DNA of 64,000 bases. It comes from Rehmannia glutinosa (Eukaryota > Streptophyta > Magnoliopsida > Lamiales > Orobanchaceae). Positions 1-12,200 of this stretch are shown here, in pieces (position 1 is the first letter of the stretch; every line of letters starts with the position of its first letter). The notes below the pieces were generated by a model that did no database searches, was not told where the DNA came from, and saw only the letters and a list, made by a program, of their open reading frames with translations. The stretch lies in assembly GCA_016081115.2 (NCBI GenBank), contig JABTTQ020001744.1, positions 145,653 through 209,652 of the forward strand, written 5' to 3'. Made by a program: the position numbers and the translations under genes.

Positions 1-95
1 GGGAAAATGTAAGTCGGAATCAAACCTGAAGGGTTCTTTTTTTGTAATTAGCCCGAATCTTAGGGGTGATTTCGTAATTATCCCTTTTTTTAAAT
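1..95. repeat. Fold-back repeat family, right-arm fragment
   Basis: This is a partial copy of a repeat seen again at 19424, 45885, 46584, 48520 and 59149. It shows the diagnostic succession of a gtaattagcccgaa block and a cgtaattatccctttt block, which forms the right arm of the complete copies. The left arm lies outside the window. It sits in the intron just before the coding exon at 134. Confidence 0.6.
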
Positions 96-133
96 TCCTG
101 ATAATACTCTACCCTCTATTTGTATGTGTGCAG

Positions 134-262
134 GATAAGGAACTGGCAGTGGCTGCTACTAAATTCGCTGAGTGTCAAAAGACTATTGCTTCGCTGGATC
201 GCCAGCTGAAATCTCTCGCCACATTAGACGATTTCCTGATCGACACCGAGATTGACCTGTAG
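134..262 (+). CDS. Filament-like plant protein (FPP), C-terminal coding exon, 5' part off window
   Basis: The exon follows a good acceptor (tgtgtgcag, ending at 133) and reads 42 codons to a TAG at 260-262. The peptide contains FAECQKTIASL and RQLKSLATL, which are hallmarks of the C-terminal conserved block of plant filament-like proteins (DUF869/FPP). These are long coiled-coil proteins thought to associate with membranes or the cytoskeleton. Family members I know usually continue past this block, so the stop shortly after FLIDTE may mark a natural short form or a truncation. All earlier exons lie left of the window. No donor follows before the stop. I am fairly sure of the family and less sure that the gene is intact. 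Confidence 0.8.
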   Translation, partial: DKELAVAATKFAECQKTIASLDRQLKSLATLDDFLIDTEIDL

Positions 263-744
263 CAGTCCTTTAAGGTCATTTTTTCCTTAATTTGCTTGGG
301 ACAGACTCTTGGAAATAGCCATTTTTCAGGCGTAATCGATGCCAAGAGGATAATATAGAGCTTCTGCATCGGCTATTGAGTTATTCCGGTTCCTATTAGA
401 GTCGAAAGATGAGTTCTCTAAAATCGCCAGGCGAAAAAGTTGGAAAGAAAATCATGCAAAAAACTGGGAAAATTGCAGAAACACATCCGTACCTTACAAG
501 GATGTACTATTATTTTTCATGTAAAATCATCGATTAATTGTTTATATTTGACATACAAACTTTTTAATTATATTATTAGTTCCAATATATGAATGTTCAC
601 TATAGAAAGAAGATACACGATTTGAGGCAACTATTGAGAAGTTCTTGTGATGTTGCCTTTTGGTTTACAGATTTTTGTATGGCAGCATTGCTTTGTATAT
701 TTCTCTTGCTACCACATATTTGAGGGACCAGAAAGGCTTCATCT
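263..744. other. Downstream / 3' UTR-like sequence of the FPP gene
   Basis: This stretch is A/T-rich and has no sustained reading frame in the gene's strand. It is plausibly the 3' untranslated region and flank of the FPP gene. A gttttggtttacag-like acceptor near 670 could belong to a 3' UTR intron, but this cannot be proven. The stretch ends at the target site of the retroposed unit. Confidence 0.35.
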
Positions 745-1243
745 AATGGATTAAATGAGAAAACTTGTTAATCATCTGCACTTTTCCCTCTCTACTTTTT
801 TCTCTCCACCTTCTCTCTAAACAAGCCCCCAAACCCTAATCTCCTTCCTCATTTTCCCTCCCCCAGCCGCCCACCCCCCCTCCCCCTCTTCCTCTTGGTT
901 TCATTTTTCTTCTCCAGTGAGAATGAAAACCATGAAGGTGTCTATGTTTGCCAGTTCTGGCTGTTTCACGCCACGAAGGCCGGCGATGGCCAAAAATTTC
1001 GGGTCGCTGGCGGAACCCCGTACATACAGTTTTTCTTCTTTGTTTTTAGATCCGGGCTTTGGAAGCTTCTTCGTGGTGGCGGGCCAACTAGGAGATGGTG
1101 GCAAATTTGCGGGAGCGGTGGTGTTGGGATGTGGCTGTGGATTTTGGGGAGGGAGAGACCATTTGTTTCTTTGTTTGTTAAGTGTAGTTTTGTTTCTTTG
1201 TTTTTTATTTTGTTGTTAGGTTGTAGTTTTTTTATTTTATTTT

Positions 1244-2734
1244 TGTTCACTTGGTTTTATACCATTGATTTGGGCTTCCGATACTAGAGTTTTGTGTTGT
1301 TTTTGAGTATTTTGAGTCGTTTTTGTTATATCTCATAGGTTAGGCATTAATTTCCATTGTTTCGAGTCATTTGAGGAGTCAAGCCATGTTGAGAGCCAAT
1401 TATATTGAGTTTATAGTCATATTAATGAATCGTGTATTAAAAGAAGTATAAACGATCAAACAACGAGAGATTGATTTGAAGAAACGTTCAAATCGTCCGA
1501 AATTTCCATCATTTGGCAGGGTTTCGTATTTTGGCCATAACTCTCTACAAAATTGATATTGAGGTGATTCAAGTGGCTATGGAAAGCTAAGAGATAGAGC
1601 TACAACTTTGATGAAGGGCTCAAAACCAAATTCGGACATTTGGTGGGCGAAAAAGCGGGCGGGCTGCAGCGCCAAGACAGGCAAAACACTCCAAAATTCA
1701 CGTGAGCTGCAGTCACCGGGGCGGCATTTTTGGGAAATTGCTGGCGCCACAGCGCCGGGGCGGAAATTTCTATGTTCACCTACCCTCTTTCTTGGACTTT
1801 TGTGGGATATAAATACTAGCCTTGGGGCTTGAAATTAGGGATCTTGGAACCCTTGGGAAGACAATAAAAACAGCTACAAGACAAGGAAGAAGGATTTGAG
1901 CATTTTGAGAAGAATTTGGAGAAGAAGATTGGAGGCTTCTATCATCTAGAAATAGAGAAGATCCCTCAACTCTTATTCTTATTTTGTTGCTTTCTTCATA
2001 TCTTGTAAGATGTATTGTTGTATTTTCATGGATTCATTATCTTCAATCATGAGCTAAACTCTATAATTCTAGAGGATGATGTAATCCATGTTTGAACTTA
2101 TGTTTTGAGATTGTGGTTTGTCAATCTAGATCTATCAATTTATTTGTGCTATTTGGATCTATTGCTTCTAAATTACTTGATCAATAATTTAGATTGTTTG
2201 GTGTATTTGATTTGACACTTGAGAGAGGTAATTGAATACATGACCTTGGAATAACATAACCTTGGATTTCATAGAATTGAGAGATTTGTGAATCTTTTGA
2301 AGTCATTTATCAAGATTCATAGCTTTTATTGAGATTTTAATTGGTGATTTTTATAGAGATATTGATTTCCCAATTGAATCTAAAATCATTTGGCACTTGA
2401 GAAAGGGAATGATTATTGTAGAAATCTTGACTTATAAATTGGTAATTGATGATTGATAAACCATATTGACAACATAAGGGATAACTAGATTCATCATACC
2501 TCTAGAATTCATTTAATCATTTGGATAAACTCATTAATATTTTCATATTCTTGATTTATCTTTAGTATTTTTAGTATAATCAACTCCATCATATATTGAA
2601 TTTCTAAATAAAGTTAGACTACTATATTATAGTACTTAGCAATAATTCGATAATTATTCCTGTGGATTCGACAACCTTACTACTCTATATTAAAACTTGA
2701 CACCGTAGACTTGCGGTTAGAAAAATCTCTAACA
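1244..2734 (+). repeat. 5' LTR of the gypsy element
   Basis: The LTR is 1491 bp, starting TGTTCACTTGG and ending CTCTAACA. It matches the copy at 6956-8451 with scattered substitutions and small indels, concentrated in the GC-rich gcgctgcagcgcc part near 1660-1770. Confidence 0.93.
1808..1815 (+). promoter_or_regulatory. TATA box of the gypsy 5' LTR promoter
   Basis: The sequence tataaata lies mid-LTR and is followed about 50 bases later by aataaaa, a possible polyadenylation signal. This is the usual U3-R arrangement. The same box is at 7523-7530 in the 3' LTR. Confidence 0.55.
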
Positions 2735-2740
2735 AGTTTT

Positions 2741-2758
2741 TGGCGCCGTTGCCGGGGA
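2741..2758 (+). other. Primer binding site, tRNA-Asp type
   Basis: TGGCGCCGTTGCCGGGGA lies six bases after the 5' LTR. It is complementary to the 3' end of plant tRNA-Asp including CCA, the primer typical of Athila/Tat gypsy elements. Confidence 0.9.
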
Positions 2759-3101
2759 ATAATTCATCTTATTTGCGCTAATATTATTACTTAGTAGTTT
2801 TACTTTAATTTAGATTGGTTCTTGTTACAATATGGTCATTGTCATTTTTGTGTTTCTTGTTGATGCGAAAAAATAAAAGTGCTAATTTAATCTTATTTGA
2901 TCCAGAAATTGAAAGAACACTTCAAGATTAGAGCCGCACGAAGAATCGAATTCACAAAAATGGCAGGGAATCGGTGATGATGAAGACCGCATACCTATTG
3001 TTGCACCACCAGAAAGGGCCATTCGGGACTATTTTCGACCAACCACAAATCAAAACTATTCGGGCATTGTTCGCCAACCTATCAATGCGAATAATTTTGA
3101 A

Positions 3102-3584
3102 TTGAAACCGGCCCTAATAAACATGGTGCAACAAAATCAGTTTGGGGGTAGTGTCATAGACGACCCGAATGCTCATCTGGCTATTTTTCTCGAGATATGT
3201 GACACTATCAAAATGAATGGGGTTCCCGATGAAGCTATTCGGTTGAGGTTATTTCCGTTTTTACTTCATGATAAAGCTAGACAATGGCTTCAAACCTTCC
3301 CACCTGGAAGTATCACTAGTTGGGATGATCTCACTGAAAAATTCATGGCAAAATTCTTTCCACCTAGCAAGACACTTCAACTGAAAAGTGAGATTGCTCA
3401 ATTTCATCAACTCGACTTTGAGCCACTTTACGAAGCTTGGGAGCGATTCAAAGAATTATTGAAGAGATGTCCACAACACGGGTACGCAGATTGGCAAAAA
3501 GTTCAGTATTTCTACAATGGTATGAATGGGCATTCGAGAACTATTATAGATCTTTGCGGCAATGGGAGGTACATTGATGGCTAA
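3102..3584 (+). pseudogene. Gypsy Gag, capsid region
   Basis: This frame carries the Retrotrans_gag capsid fold, with KARQWLQTFPPGSI, TSWDDLTEKF and FEPLYEAWERFKELLKRCP visible. It would form the capsid shell of the retroelement particle. Homology starts earlier: related peptide (RAIRDYF, then INANNFELKPAL) is readable from about 3010 with a frame change before 3102. The frame ends at 3584 and the protein continues in the +1 frame from 3562, so a frameshift lies between. Similar plant elements have one continuous Gag. Confidence 0.85.
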
Positions 3585-4798
3585 AACTCCAAGTGAAGCC
3601 ATGCTTTTACTAGAAGAAATGGCTGCCAATAGTTATCAATGGCCTTCTGAGAGATCTACGCCAAGAAAAGTTGCCGGTGTTCTTGAACTTGATACTATGT
3701 CCGCATTGGCCTCTCAAATTTCCGCCTTGTCAAAGCAAATTGCCACTCTAAATTCGGGTGGAAAACAACAAACAAAGGCTGTTATGGAGGTAAGTCAAGA
3801 AGTGGTGAATCCCGATTTGGAGCAAGCCAATTATGTGAACAATCGGGGTTTCAACAATAGAGGGAATCAATTGCCAACGCATTATCATCAGGGACTTCGC
3901 AATCATGAAAATTTCTCGTATAGCAATACGAGAAATGTGTTGCAACCACCTCCGGGATTTCAAAACCAAGCAAGTACGAGTACACACGTGGGAGAACAAA
4001 AGCCGTCTTTGGAAGAATTACTTAGTTCATTCCTTGTGGAAACAAGAGCAAGGATGAACAAGGCCGATTCTAACATAGAAAATTTGGGTTCGAGAGTTAC
4101 AACAATAGAAGGTCACATCAACTCCTTGGTGACACAAGTAGGGCAGTTAGCAACAACAGTGAATTCATTGCAGCAGAGAGGGAAATTTCCGAGTAATACA
4201 GAGGTTAATCCGAGGGAGCATTGCAATGCAATTTATGTAAGATCGGAGGTAGAAATTCAGCTTGCACCCGAACAATCGCCCATTTATGTGAAACCTGTGG
4301 AATCCAAGAAAATGAAGTTGGAGGAATTTGAGACTGTCTATTTGACAGAGGAATGTAGTGCAATAGTCCAAAGTAAACTACCTCAGAAAATGAAGGATCC
4401 AGGGAGTTTCACTATTCCTTGTACTATTGGAGGAGTTTTCTTTGAGAAACCACTTTGTGATCTTGGGTCCAGTGTGAATCTTATATCTCTTTCTGATGTG
4501 ATGAAGTTTGGGCTCGGGGAGGTGAAGCCGCCCAATATCACTTTGCGGTTCTTTGATCGATCCATCGCTTTATCCGTGGGGAATCATTGAAGATGTATTG
4601 GTAAGAATTAATAAATTTGTTTTTCCTGTGGATTTTGTAGTGTTGGATGCGAATGAGGACAAGAAAATACCTATCATCTTTGGGCGACCATTTTTAGCTA
4701 CAGCACGGGCTTTGATCGATGTAGAAACGGGGGAGCTAACTCTGGGTAAATCGGGGAGAAAGTTGTATTCACTATTCATCCAATATGCTAAAATTTGA
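3562..4798 (+). pseudogene. Gypsy Gag C-terminus and aspartic protease
   Basis: The 342-codon frame 3562-4590 holds the end of Gag (TPSEAMLLLEEMA, then coiled-coil-like sequence around residues 155-205). It continues into a retroviral-type aspartic protease, CDLGSSVNLISLS at about 4456-4494. The usual catalytic D(S/T)G has become DLGSS here, a variant also seen in Athila-like elements. The protease continues in another frame over 4553-4798 (GIIEDVLVRINKF, IIFGRPFLATARALID), so a frameshift sits near 4555-4590. No polymerase follows. Confidence 0.85.
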
Positions 4799-6955
4799 AT
4801 TAAATGATGGTAAGCAGATGGTTGGGAATATAGCTGAAGATATTGGAGGTTGGGGAGTTTCTAAGGGCAATGTAGATAACATGCCTATTGGAGCTCCAAC
4901 TTGAGGAGAATCGACAAAGTCCGGTCAAGATCAGTAAACTTAGCGCTTCTTGGGAGGCAACCCAAGCCCTTTTATTGCTTTCTTAGTTTTAATTTAGTTT
5001 AGTAGTTGTTTTTGTTTTTTCTAAGTTTTTGCATTATTAGTAGTAAGTTGCATCACATTTCACCCCTCTTATTTGTGCAAATCCCACATATCTCACTCCA
5101 TCGTCACAACGGAGCACTTTAACACCACACACACATTCTTCATCTCATTCACTCATTATTTGGTAAGTTTGCAACTTCCAAAACCCATCCCATGGTTTTC
5201 CCATCTTGTGATTTTTGGTGTTATGGATTGTAGAAGTGCTAGGATAATTGTGTTGATGTATGGATTGTGGATTGGTTGATCATGCTAGACTTAGGTTTGG
5301 TGTTAAATTTTGGGATTGAATTGAGTTATCCATTGCATTTACTATCTTTGCCCAAATTCATGCATATGAGGTGTTTGATGAAATGCCCCAATGACATTTC
5401 ACATTGTTTAGTGCTATTTTGCATCTCCATGCTTATCTTTTTGACATGGCACTATATTTTCTACTTGGGTGCATTTTGTATGTCTTTGTGATTTTTGATT
5501 TTCACCCATAACCAAGTTCCTTGGTTCCACGAGTTTTGTTTTTTCTTGTCTACCTTGCTAGGTTGCAAAGATGCGGCTTGAGAAGGGGTCGGGCCAAGGC
5601 GAAGGGAAAGAACAAGACCACACCTCGGAGCATACAACGCCCACGGGCTTGTGCGCTAGGATGCATTTTGAGCTTATACGAGACACCTCATACACGTAGT
5701 GGTATCACATGACTTAAGGAGCCTTCGCTCCTCGGCTACTGGTGAAAGTCCTTTTTCCTACCTCTCCATTGGGGACAATGTCGTTTTAAGTTTGGGGGTG
5801 CGGTTTGTTTTTATTCATCGAGTCGGGTCTTGAGTGGGAAAAAAAACGAAAAAAAAAGAGTTTAGAGTTGAGTCGGGCGTTTGTTAAATCGTGAACTGCA
5901 TGACTAAGTGAATTTGTTGAATATGAGTTGAGCGGTCCAAAAGAGCATGTGTTCAACCGTGATTTAATCTTCTTTCCATTAATTCCATCTATATGCTTAA
6001 CTCGATGATTTATTTGAGGATGATTTATGCAATTGAGTGGTTCCTTTATGATCCCACCGGATGCTAGAACTTGTTTGATCACTAGTCGAGGCGAAATCCT
6101 GGCGAAGTAACCATGAGGAAGTGATTGAGGCCATCTTTGAACAAGCTAGAGTCTAAAATGCCTACCTTTGCATTATATTTTTCCTAGTGTCCCCCTTTGA
6201 GCCTTATAAACCCGTTTCTTTGGCAACCAATCGAATACCCGAGCCTAAATGTGAAAATCCTAATTACCCATCACTCATACATACACACATAATATAGAAA
6301 AATGTTGAAGGTTGAGGAAGGGATGATTAGAAGGGTATGTGTTTAATTGAATGAAGTTGCCCGAGAAAAGAAAAAGACGAAACCCCATGTACGCAAAAGA
6401 ATAAGTTTGGGGTTCCTAAAAAAGAGAAAAAAAAAAAAAAAAAAAAAAAATCAACGGGATTGAAAGTTCATAAACATTGGGGATGCCGAAAAAAAAAAAG
6501 TGAAGGGTAGTGCCTATTGATAATTCAAGTGTTAATTGTGTGTTTGGGTGATTTGAGCCGCTTATTCGTGTATTTTCCTACCTTACCCTAAGCCCACATT
6601 ACAAGCTTTAAAAGTCCTATTGATCCTTGTGTTACATTAGCCTACATTAGTGGAGATTAGTGTGAAAGACAAGCTATGGAGTCCGGTAACATCTTATCTC
6701 TATATTCAAAAAGTGGATCATCTCAAAACACTTGATTGCATGAATCTATCTCGGATAATGAAAACGGGGTTGGCATGACCATTCCACCATCATGATCACA
6801 TTGTGAAAATACGCGCTTGATTGATAGTGAAACAAAATTTGACGAATGAGTTTGGTTGTGAAGTTTTGCGGTTTGTTTGTATTGTTCTGTCTTGTATTTT
6901 TCATTTTAGAGTTGTAATTGCTCGAGGACAAGCAATATTCTAAGTTTGGGGTATT
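4799..6955 (+). other. Non-coding tail of the gypsy element
   Basis: No retroelement polymerase domain is readable here in any frame. Two structural signatures of Athila/TR-GAG elements are present: a cttgggaggcaacccaag hairpin-like block near 4949-4966, and two gaggacaa or ggggacaatg blocks followed by aagtttggggg (about 5771-5800 and 6925-6951). An A-run of about 27 bases lies at 6424-6450. The frame at 5521-5712 is basic (RRGRAKAKGK) but not recognised. Confidence 0.6.
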
Positions 6956-8451
6956 TGTTCACTTGGTTTTATACCATTGATTTGGGCTTCCGATACTAGA
7001 GTTTTGTGTTGTTTTTGAGTATTTTGAGTCGCTTTTTTTATATCTCATAGGTTAGGCATTAATTTCCATTGTTTGAGTCATTTGAGGAGTCAAGCCATGT
7101 TGAGAGCCAATTAAATTGAGTTTATAGTCATATTAATGAATCGTGTATCAAAAGAAGTATAAGCGATCAAAAAACGAGAGATTGATTTGAAGAAACGTCC
7201 AAATGCGTCCGAAATTTCCATCACTGGCAGGGTTTCGTATTTTGGCCATAACTCTCTACAAAATTGATATTGAGGTGATTCAAGTGGCTATGGAAACCTA
7301 AGAGATAGAGCTACAACTTTGATGAAGGGCTCAAAACCAAATTCGGACATTTGGTGGGCGAAAAAGCGGGATGGGCGCTGCAGCGCCCAAGACAGGCAAA
7401 ACACTCCAAAATTCACGTGGGGCACTGCGGCTGGGCGGCATTTTTTGGGAAATTGCTGGCGCCGCAGGCCCGGGGCGGAAATTTCTATGTTCACCTACCC
7501 TCTTTCTTGGACTTTTGTGGGATATAAATACTAGCCTTGGGGCTTGAAATTAGGGATCTTGGAACCCTTGGGAAGACAATAAAAACAGCTACAAGACAAG
7601 GAAGAAGGATTTGAGCATTTTGAGAAGAATTTGGAGAAGAAGATTGGAGGCTTCTATCATCTAGAAATAGAGAAGATCCCTCAACTCTTGTTCTTATTTT
7701 GTTGCTTTCTTCATATCTTGTAAGATGTATTGTTGTATTTTCATGGATTCATTATCTTCAATCATGAGCTAAACTCTATAATTCTAGAGGGATGATGTAA
7801 TCAATGTTTGAACTTATGTTTTGAGATTGTGGTTTGTCAATCTAGATCTATCAATTTATTTGTGCTATTTGGATCTATTGCTTCTAAATTACTTGATCAA
7901 TAATTTAGATTGTTTGGTGTATTTGATTTGACACTTGAGAGAGGTAATTGAATACATGACCTTGGAATAGCATAACCTTGGATTTCATAGAATTGAGAGA
8001 TTTGTGAATCCTTTGAAGTCATTTATCAAGATTCATAGCTTTTATTGAGATTTTAATTGGTGATTATTATAGAGATATTGATTTCCCAAATGAATCTAAA
8101 ATCATTTGACACTTGAGAAAGGGAATGATTATTGTAGAAATCTTGACTTATAAATTGGTAATTGATGATTGATAAACCATATTGACAACATAAGGGATAA
8201 CTAGATTCATCATACCTCTAGAATACATTTAATCATTTGGATAAACTCATTAATATTTTCATATTCTTGATTTATTTTTAGTATTTTTAGTATAATCAAC
8301 TCCATCATATATTGAATTTTTAAATAAAGTTAGACTACTATATTATAGTACTTAGCAATAATTCGATAATTATTCCATGTGGATTCGACAACCTTACTAC
8401 TCTATATTAAAACTTGACACCGTAGACTTGCGGTTAGAAAAATCTCTAACA
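6956..8451 (+). repeat. 3' LTR of the gypsy element
   Basis: The LTR is 1496 bp, starts at TGTTCACTTGG after the polypurine tract and ends CTCTAACA before the ATTTT duplication. The TATA box is at 7523-7530. It is nearly the same as the 5' LTR. Confidence 0.93.
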
Positions 8452-8792
8452 ATTTTGTTTTTGTATTTTTTTCCGGTTGATTTGCGAAACTCGTGGCGGA
8501 TCGATTTATCTGCCTCGTAGTATGTAGTGGTTGCTCGTGCCGGTTTCGGCTTCTTTAGTATTGTACAGTCTCCATTAAGGAGTCAAGTTGAAATGCGGTG
8601 GAGTGTTCTTAGTTTTGGGTATGAAGTTTTATGTTTGTGGAGTAGATCCGAATTGGTCTTGCCAATTTCACGCTTGACATTTCTATAGTCAAGTCGGCCC
8701 TTAGCCCGTTGACTACGTTTGTAGTTGTAATTCCAATTTTTGAGTTGTTCTAATAAAGAACTATTGTTCAGAAGAAAAAAAATGGATTAAAT

Positions 8793-9275
8793 CGAAAATT
8801 GCAAAATTGGTCATGTATCTTTACGGCTAATGCCATATTGGTCCTCTAATTTTGAAGATTTGGTTTTAGTCATGTGTTAATTTTGTCCCTCAATAAAAGG
8901 AGTTGGTTTCCTATCAAACGGTCTAACAGATCTAAGTCCGTTAGGCGGATCCTACCACCGACCTGAAGTTTAGAAAAAAAACTCAGCCACCCAATGATAT
9001 TGACCCCACCGTTACCTTCGTCTTCTCCACAATTTCTTAATCCGGAAACCCTGTAAACAAAACCTCAATCTCCAACAAACATGTTAAGCCAGCTCCAAAA
9101 ATATCAACACCATCCATTTTAGAAGCCAAAAAGGTACACAAAGACACAATGTTTGACCTGTTACATACATATGGTGAGTGGATTTTTTAGTTAGTTGACA
9201 ATCTTCATTTGTTCTACAATTGTTGGATCTGAGAAAAATAATTCATTTTATATGCTTAGTGGACACGAGGCCTCC
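8793..9275. other. Host or old repeat sequence between insertions
   Basis: There is no gene. A block at about 8923-8962 (ccgttaggcggatcct) matches in inverted orientation the block at 18495-18545 (aggatccgtctaatg), on the far side of the LINE. The two may be the ends of an older inverted-repeat element into which the LINE jumped. Confidence 0.35.
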
Positions 9276-9287
9276 GATTAAGAGGTA

Positions 9288-12200
9288 TCATTTTTTTGAA
9301 ACGAAAGTAGCATTATAAATTATCGAAACGGTCCGGTCTTGCGATTGAGACAAAAAGTTAGGAGGATGAGTCCACGTGGTTGCCTCACGGGATGTACATT
9401 TGGCATAATGGGCAAACTCGTGGGCAATGGAATTTTCTAATCTAGGAATCCAGTAAAAGCCGGAAAAATTAACGTTCACAAGCAAAGAGATAATATCGAG
9501 ATGAGTGGTTCATAAGCGGGGTGAGCGTCGAGATATTCGGAGGCCGCAAAAATGATGTTTGCCGAGTCGCGCTAGAAAAGAAGGGCATGGCGGTCGTAAG
9601 TCTTGACCAGGGAGGGTCGCCAGCGAAGGGCTAGTGCCTCCGCCACGTCTGGATCCGAGATGCCGGGAAAGGACCTGGAAAAACCTTGAAGAAAAGTTCC
9701 AGTGGAACTAACCATGCAAACGCCAATACCAGCATGATGATGAGTGGAAGAAATGCCACCGACAAAAAACACATGGGTACCCGGAGGGACAACATGCGGC
9801 GGGAGAGGCGTCGAGATGGAGCGTGATGGCCTTTCAGGCCAAAAACGTGCAGCCCGAAAAGAGGAGAGCGTGTGGCAAGCCGAGGTGACGATTGCGATTG
9901 GTGATGTGGGGCGATCCTCGAAAACCTTTCGATTAAAAGCGTGCCAGATCCCGTTGCAGAGTGTAAGCATATATCTACTGATGTCAGCTGAACACGTGAG
10001 AATGAGGTCCCTTGTCCATAATTCACCAGAGGTTTGGGCGAAGTGTGATATAACCTCAAGAAGACCACTGATATACCATACCTGAGACGCAACCGGACAT
10101 TGAAAAAATATATGGGCCGTAGAGAAATCTGGGGGAAGCGCAAAGCGGGCAAAGATTACAGTGAAATAGGTGACGGTAGGCGAGATTCGACGGGCTCGGG
10201 AGGGTGCGCGTGACGAGCTGCCATGCGAAGTGGATGATACGGTTCGGAATATTTAACGCCCATAATTTTTCCACACGGGCGATTGTCCCAGACTAGAAGA
10301 GATGAGATCCGGTGCCGGGAAAACCCCAGGTAGTTCAAAATAAGGTGATATGTTGATTTAACCGAGAATTTCCCATGCTTATTGTGGAACCAATACCAAT
10401 AATCCGGGCGAGAGGAGAAACTGAGGGGGATAGATAAAATCAATGTCGCCTCCTCCGCCGAAAAGAGATTGAAAATAAGGTCCGAGTTCCATGTATGTGC
10501 GCCAGCCGTGGATGAGGTCGAGACGAGGATATCAGGTGGATAAAAATCTGGAGTAGGCGATTGCACAGAGAACGGCGGTTTGGGAATCCACGGGTCACCC
10601 CAAATCTTGCTATTTGCACCTGAATTTATCCTCTTAAGACATCCCAATTTCAAGACCCGAATTTCTTGAAAAATGCTGCGCCAGGCCCAGGATGGGCGAA
10701 ATCCGAGTCGTGCCTCAAATACCGTCCCACTGTAGTAATATTTGGCTTTATAAACCTGCGCAAGAAGCGAGTATGGGTTCGATAGGAGTCGCCAAGCTTG
10801 CTTAGATAATAAAGCCAAGTTAAAAGCCTTGAAGGAGCGAAATCCGAGCCCGCCCAATTCTTTTCGACGCGCCAAAGAATCCCAAGAGGACCAATGTAAT
10901 TTTCGATGCGAAGGTGTACTCCCCACCGTAATCGAGGAGATGAGACCTTGAATATCCGAGATGACGGAATCTGGAAACTTGAAACAACTCATCGCATATG
11001 TAGGAATCGCTGTAAAACCGATTTTATTAAGATCTCCTTTCCAGCCTTCGAAAAATAAGTGTGCGACTACCCTTGGATTTGCTGCCAAATTTTATCCTTA
11101 AGATAGCCGAAAATTTCTTTCTTGCTTCTGCCAACGACACTAGGGAGACCCAGGTACTTCCCGTGATCTTCAACTTCTTTGAAACCCAATAGACCGAGGA
11201 TGGCGCCGTAGTGTTTGTTCGATGTCATTGGTGAAATAAACTCCTGATTTATCTAAACTCACCTTTTGGCCCAAAACTTTTCCGAAGAGATCAATGGCAT
11301 ATTTTAGGTGTTTGGCTTCCTCAACCCTCGCACGGCCAAAATGTAATGTGTCGTCGGCGAAGAACAAATGGGAGATGCGAGGGGCTCTGCGGTGGATTGC
11401 GATTCCATTAATTTTCTAGCAAATCTGTAGGTCCTGCAAAATACAAGAGAACACTTCCGAGCAAATAATAAAAAGATAAGGTGAGAGGGGGTCGCCTTGA
11501 CGAAGTCCCCGCTTCGGAGTAAGGTTACCAAATTCAGTGCCATTAAGAAGAAATGAAAATTGAGTGCTAGACACACAAGTCATGATCAGATTAATAAACT
11601 CCAAAGCAAAGCCCAGCATACACAGTGTATGACGCAGGAAGCCCCAATCTATCCTATCGAATGCTTTGCTCATATCTAGTTTAATAGACATAAGCCCAAT
11701 TTTTGAAGGGGGTTTTACGCGCATAAAATGATGGGTCTCATGGGCAATTAAAATGTTATCGGTTATAAGGCGGCCCGGGACGAAGGCGGATTGGGATTCT
11801 GAGATAATATTCGGGAGAATAGACTTGAGACGGTTGGCTAGGACTTTAGACGCTAATTTATACGTGACATTACGGAGACTGATGGGACGGAACTAGGTGA
11901 TGTGCTCAGGATTTTTCAATTTGGGTATCAGAACTATATGCGTGAAATTAAAATTGTGCTCAATAGTGTGTCCCTTAAGGAAATTTAAAACGAAATTGAC
12001 CACATCTTTGCCAACAATATGCGAAATTTTTGATAAAAGACAGGCTCATACCATTGGGGCAGCGATTTTGTGGTGCATGTGCTTAAGGCTTTGATGATCT
12101 CCTTTGAAGCGAAGTTCGACAACATATGGTTCATAGCGGGCGTAACTCCCGGAGTTAGTCCGTCAGTGCAGGCGATGTCGGTGGGTGATGGCTCAGAGGA

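Larger units (their letters stand above)
1244..8451 (+). mobile_element. LTR retrotransposon, gypsy (Athila/Tat-like), gag-protease only
   Basis: The element is 7.2 kb. It has TG...CA long terminal repeats, a 5-bp target duplication ATTTT (1239-1243 and 8452-8456), a tRNA-Asp primer site and a polypurine tract agtttgggg (6943-6951). It encodes Gag and an aspartic protease, but no reverse transcriptase, RNase H or integrase is visible between 4800 and 6955. The layout fits non-autonomous TR-GAG-type elements, which would need enzymes from a relative. Closely matching LTRs point to a recent insertion. It landed inside the older poly(A) unit. Confidence 0.9.
757..8780 (+). mobile_element. Poly(A)-tailed retroposed unit, ~811 bp, split by a gypsy element
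   Basis: The motif aatggattaaat occurs at 745-756 and again at 8781-8792, directly after a run of A. This is the target duplication expected of LINE-mediated retroposition. Removing the gypsy element (1244-8451) and its 5-base duplication leaves about 811 bp. The unit begins with a CT-rich leader (aaaccctaatctcc near 833) and ends with ctaataaagaac, which has a poly(A)-signal look, followed by eight A. It could be a retrocopy of an mRNA or a short non-autonomous LINE. Small frames at 895-1287 and 917-1219 match no protein I know. Confidence 0.65.

Noticed and set aside
895..1287. 130-codon frame with hydrophobic end
   Set aside because: Composition follows the GT-rich DNA, it runs into the gypsy LTR, and no conserved motif is present.
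5521..5712. Basic peptide frame in the gypsy tail
   Set aside because: Short, arginine/lysine-rich and without family motif; likely chance in the non-coding tail.
9744..10085. 113-codon plus-strand frame
   Set aside because: It is the reverse of the LINE RNase H region, which shows family motifs on the minus strand.
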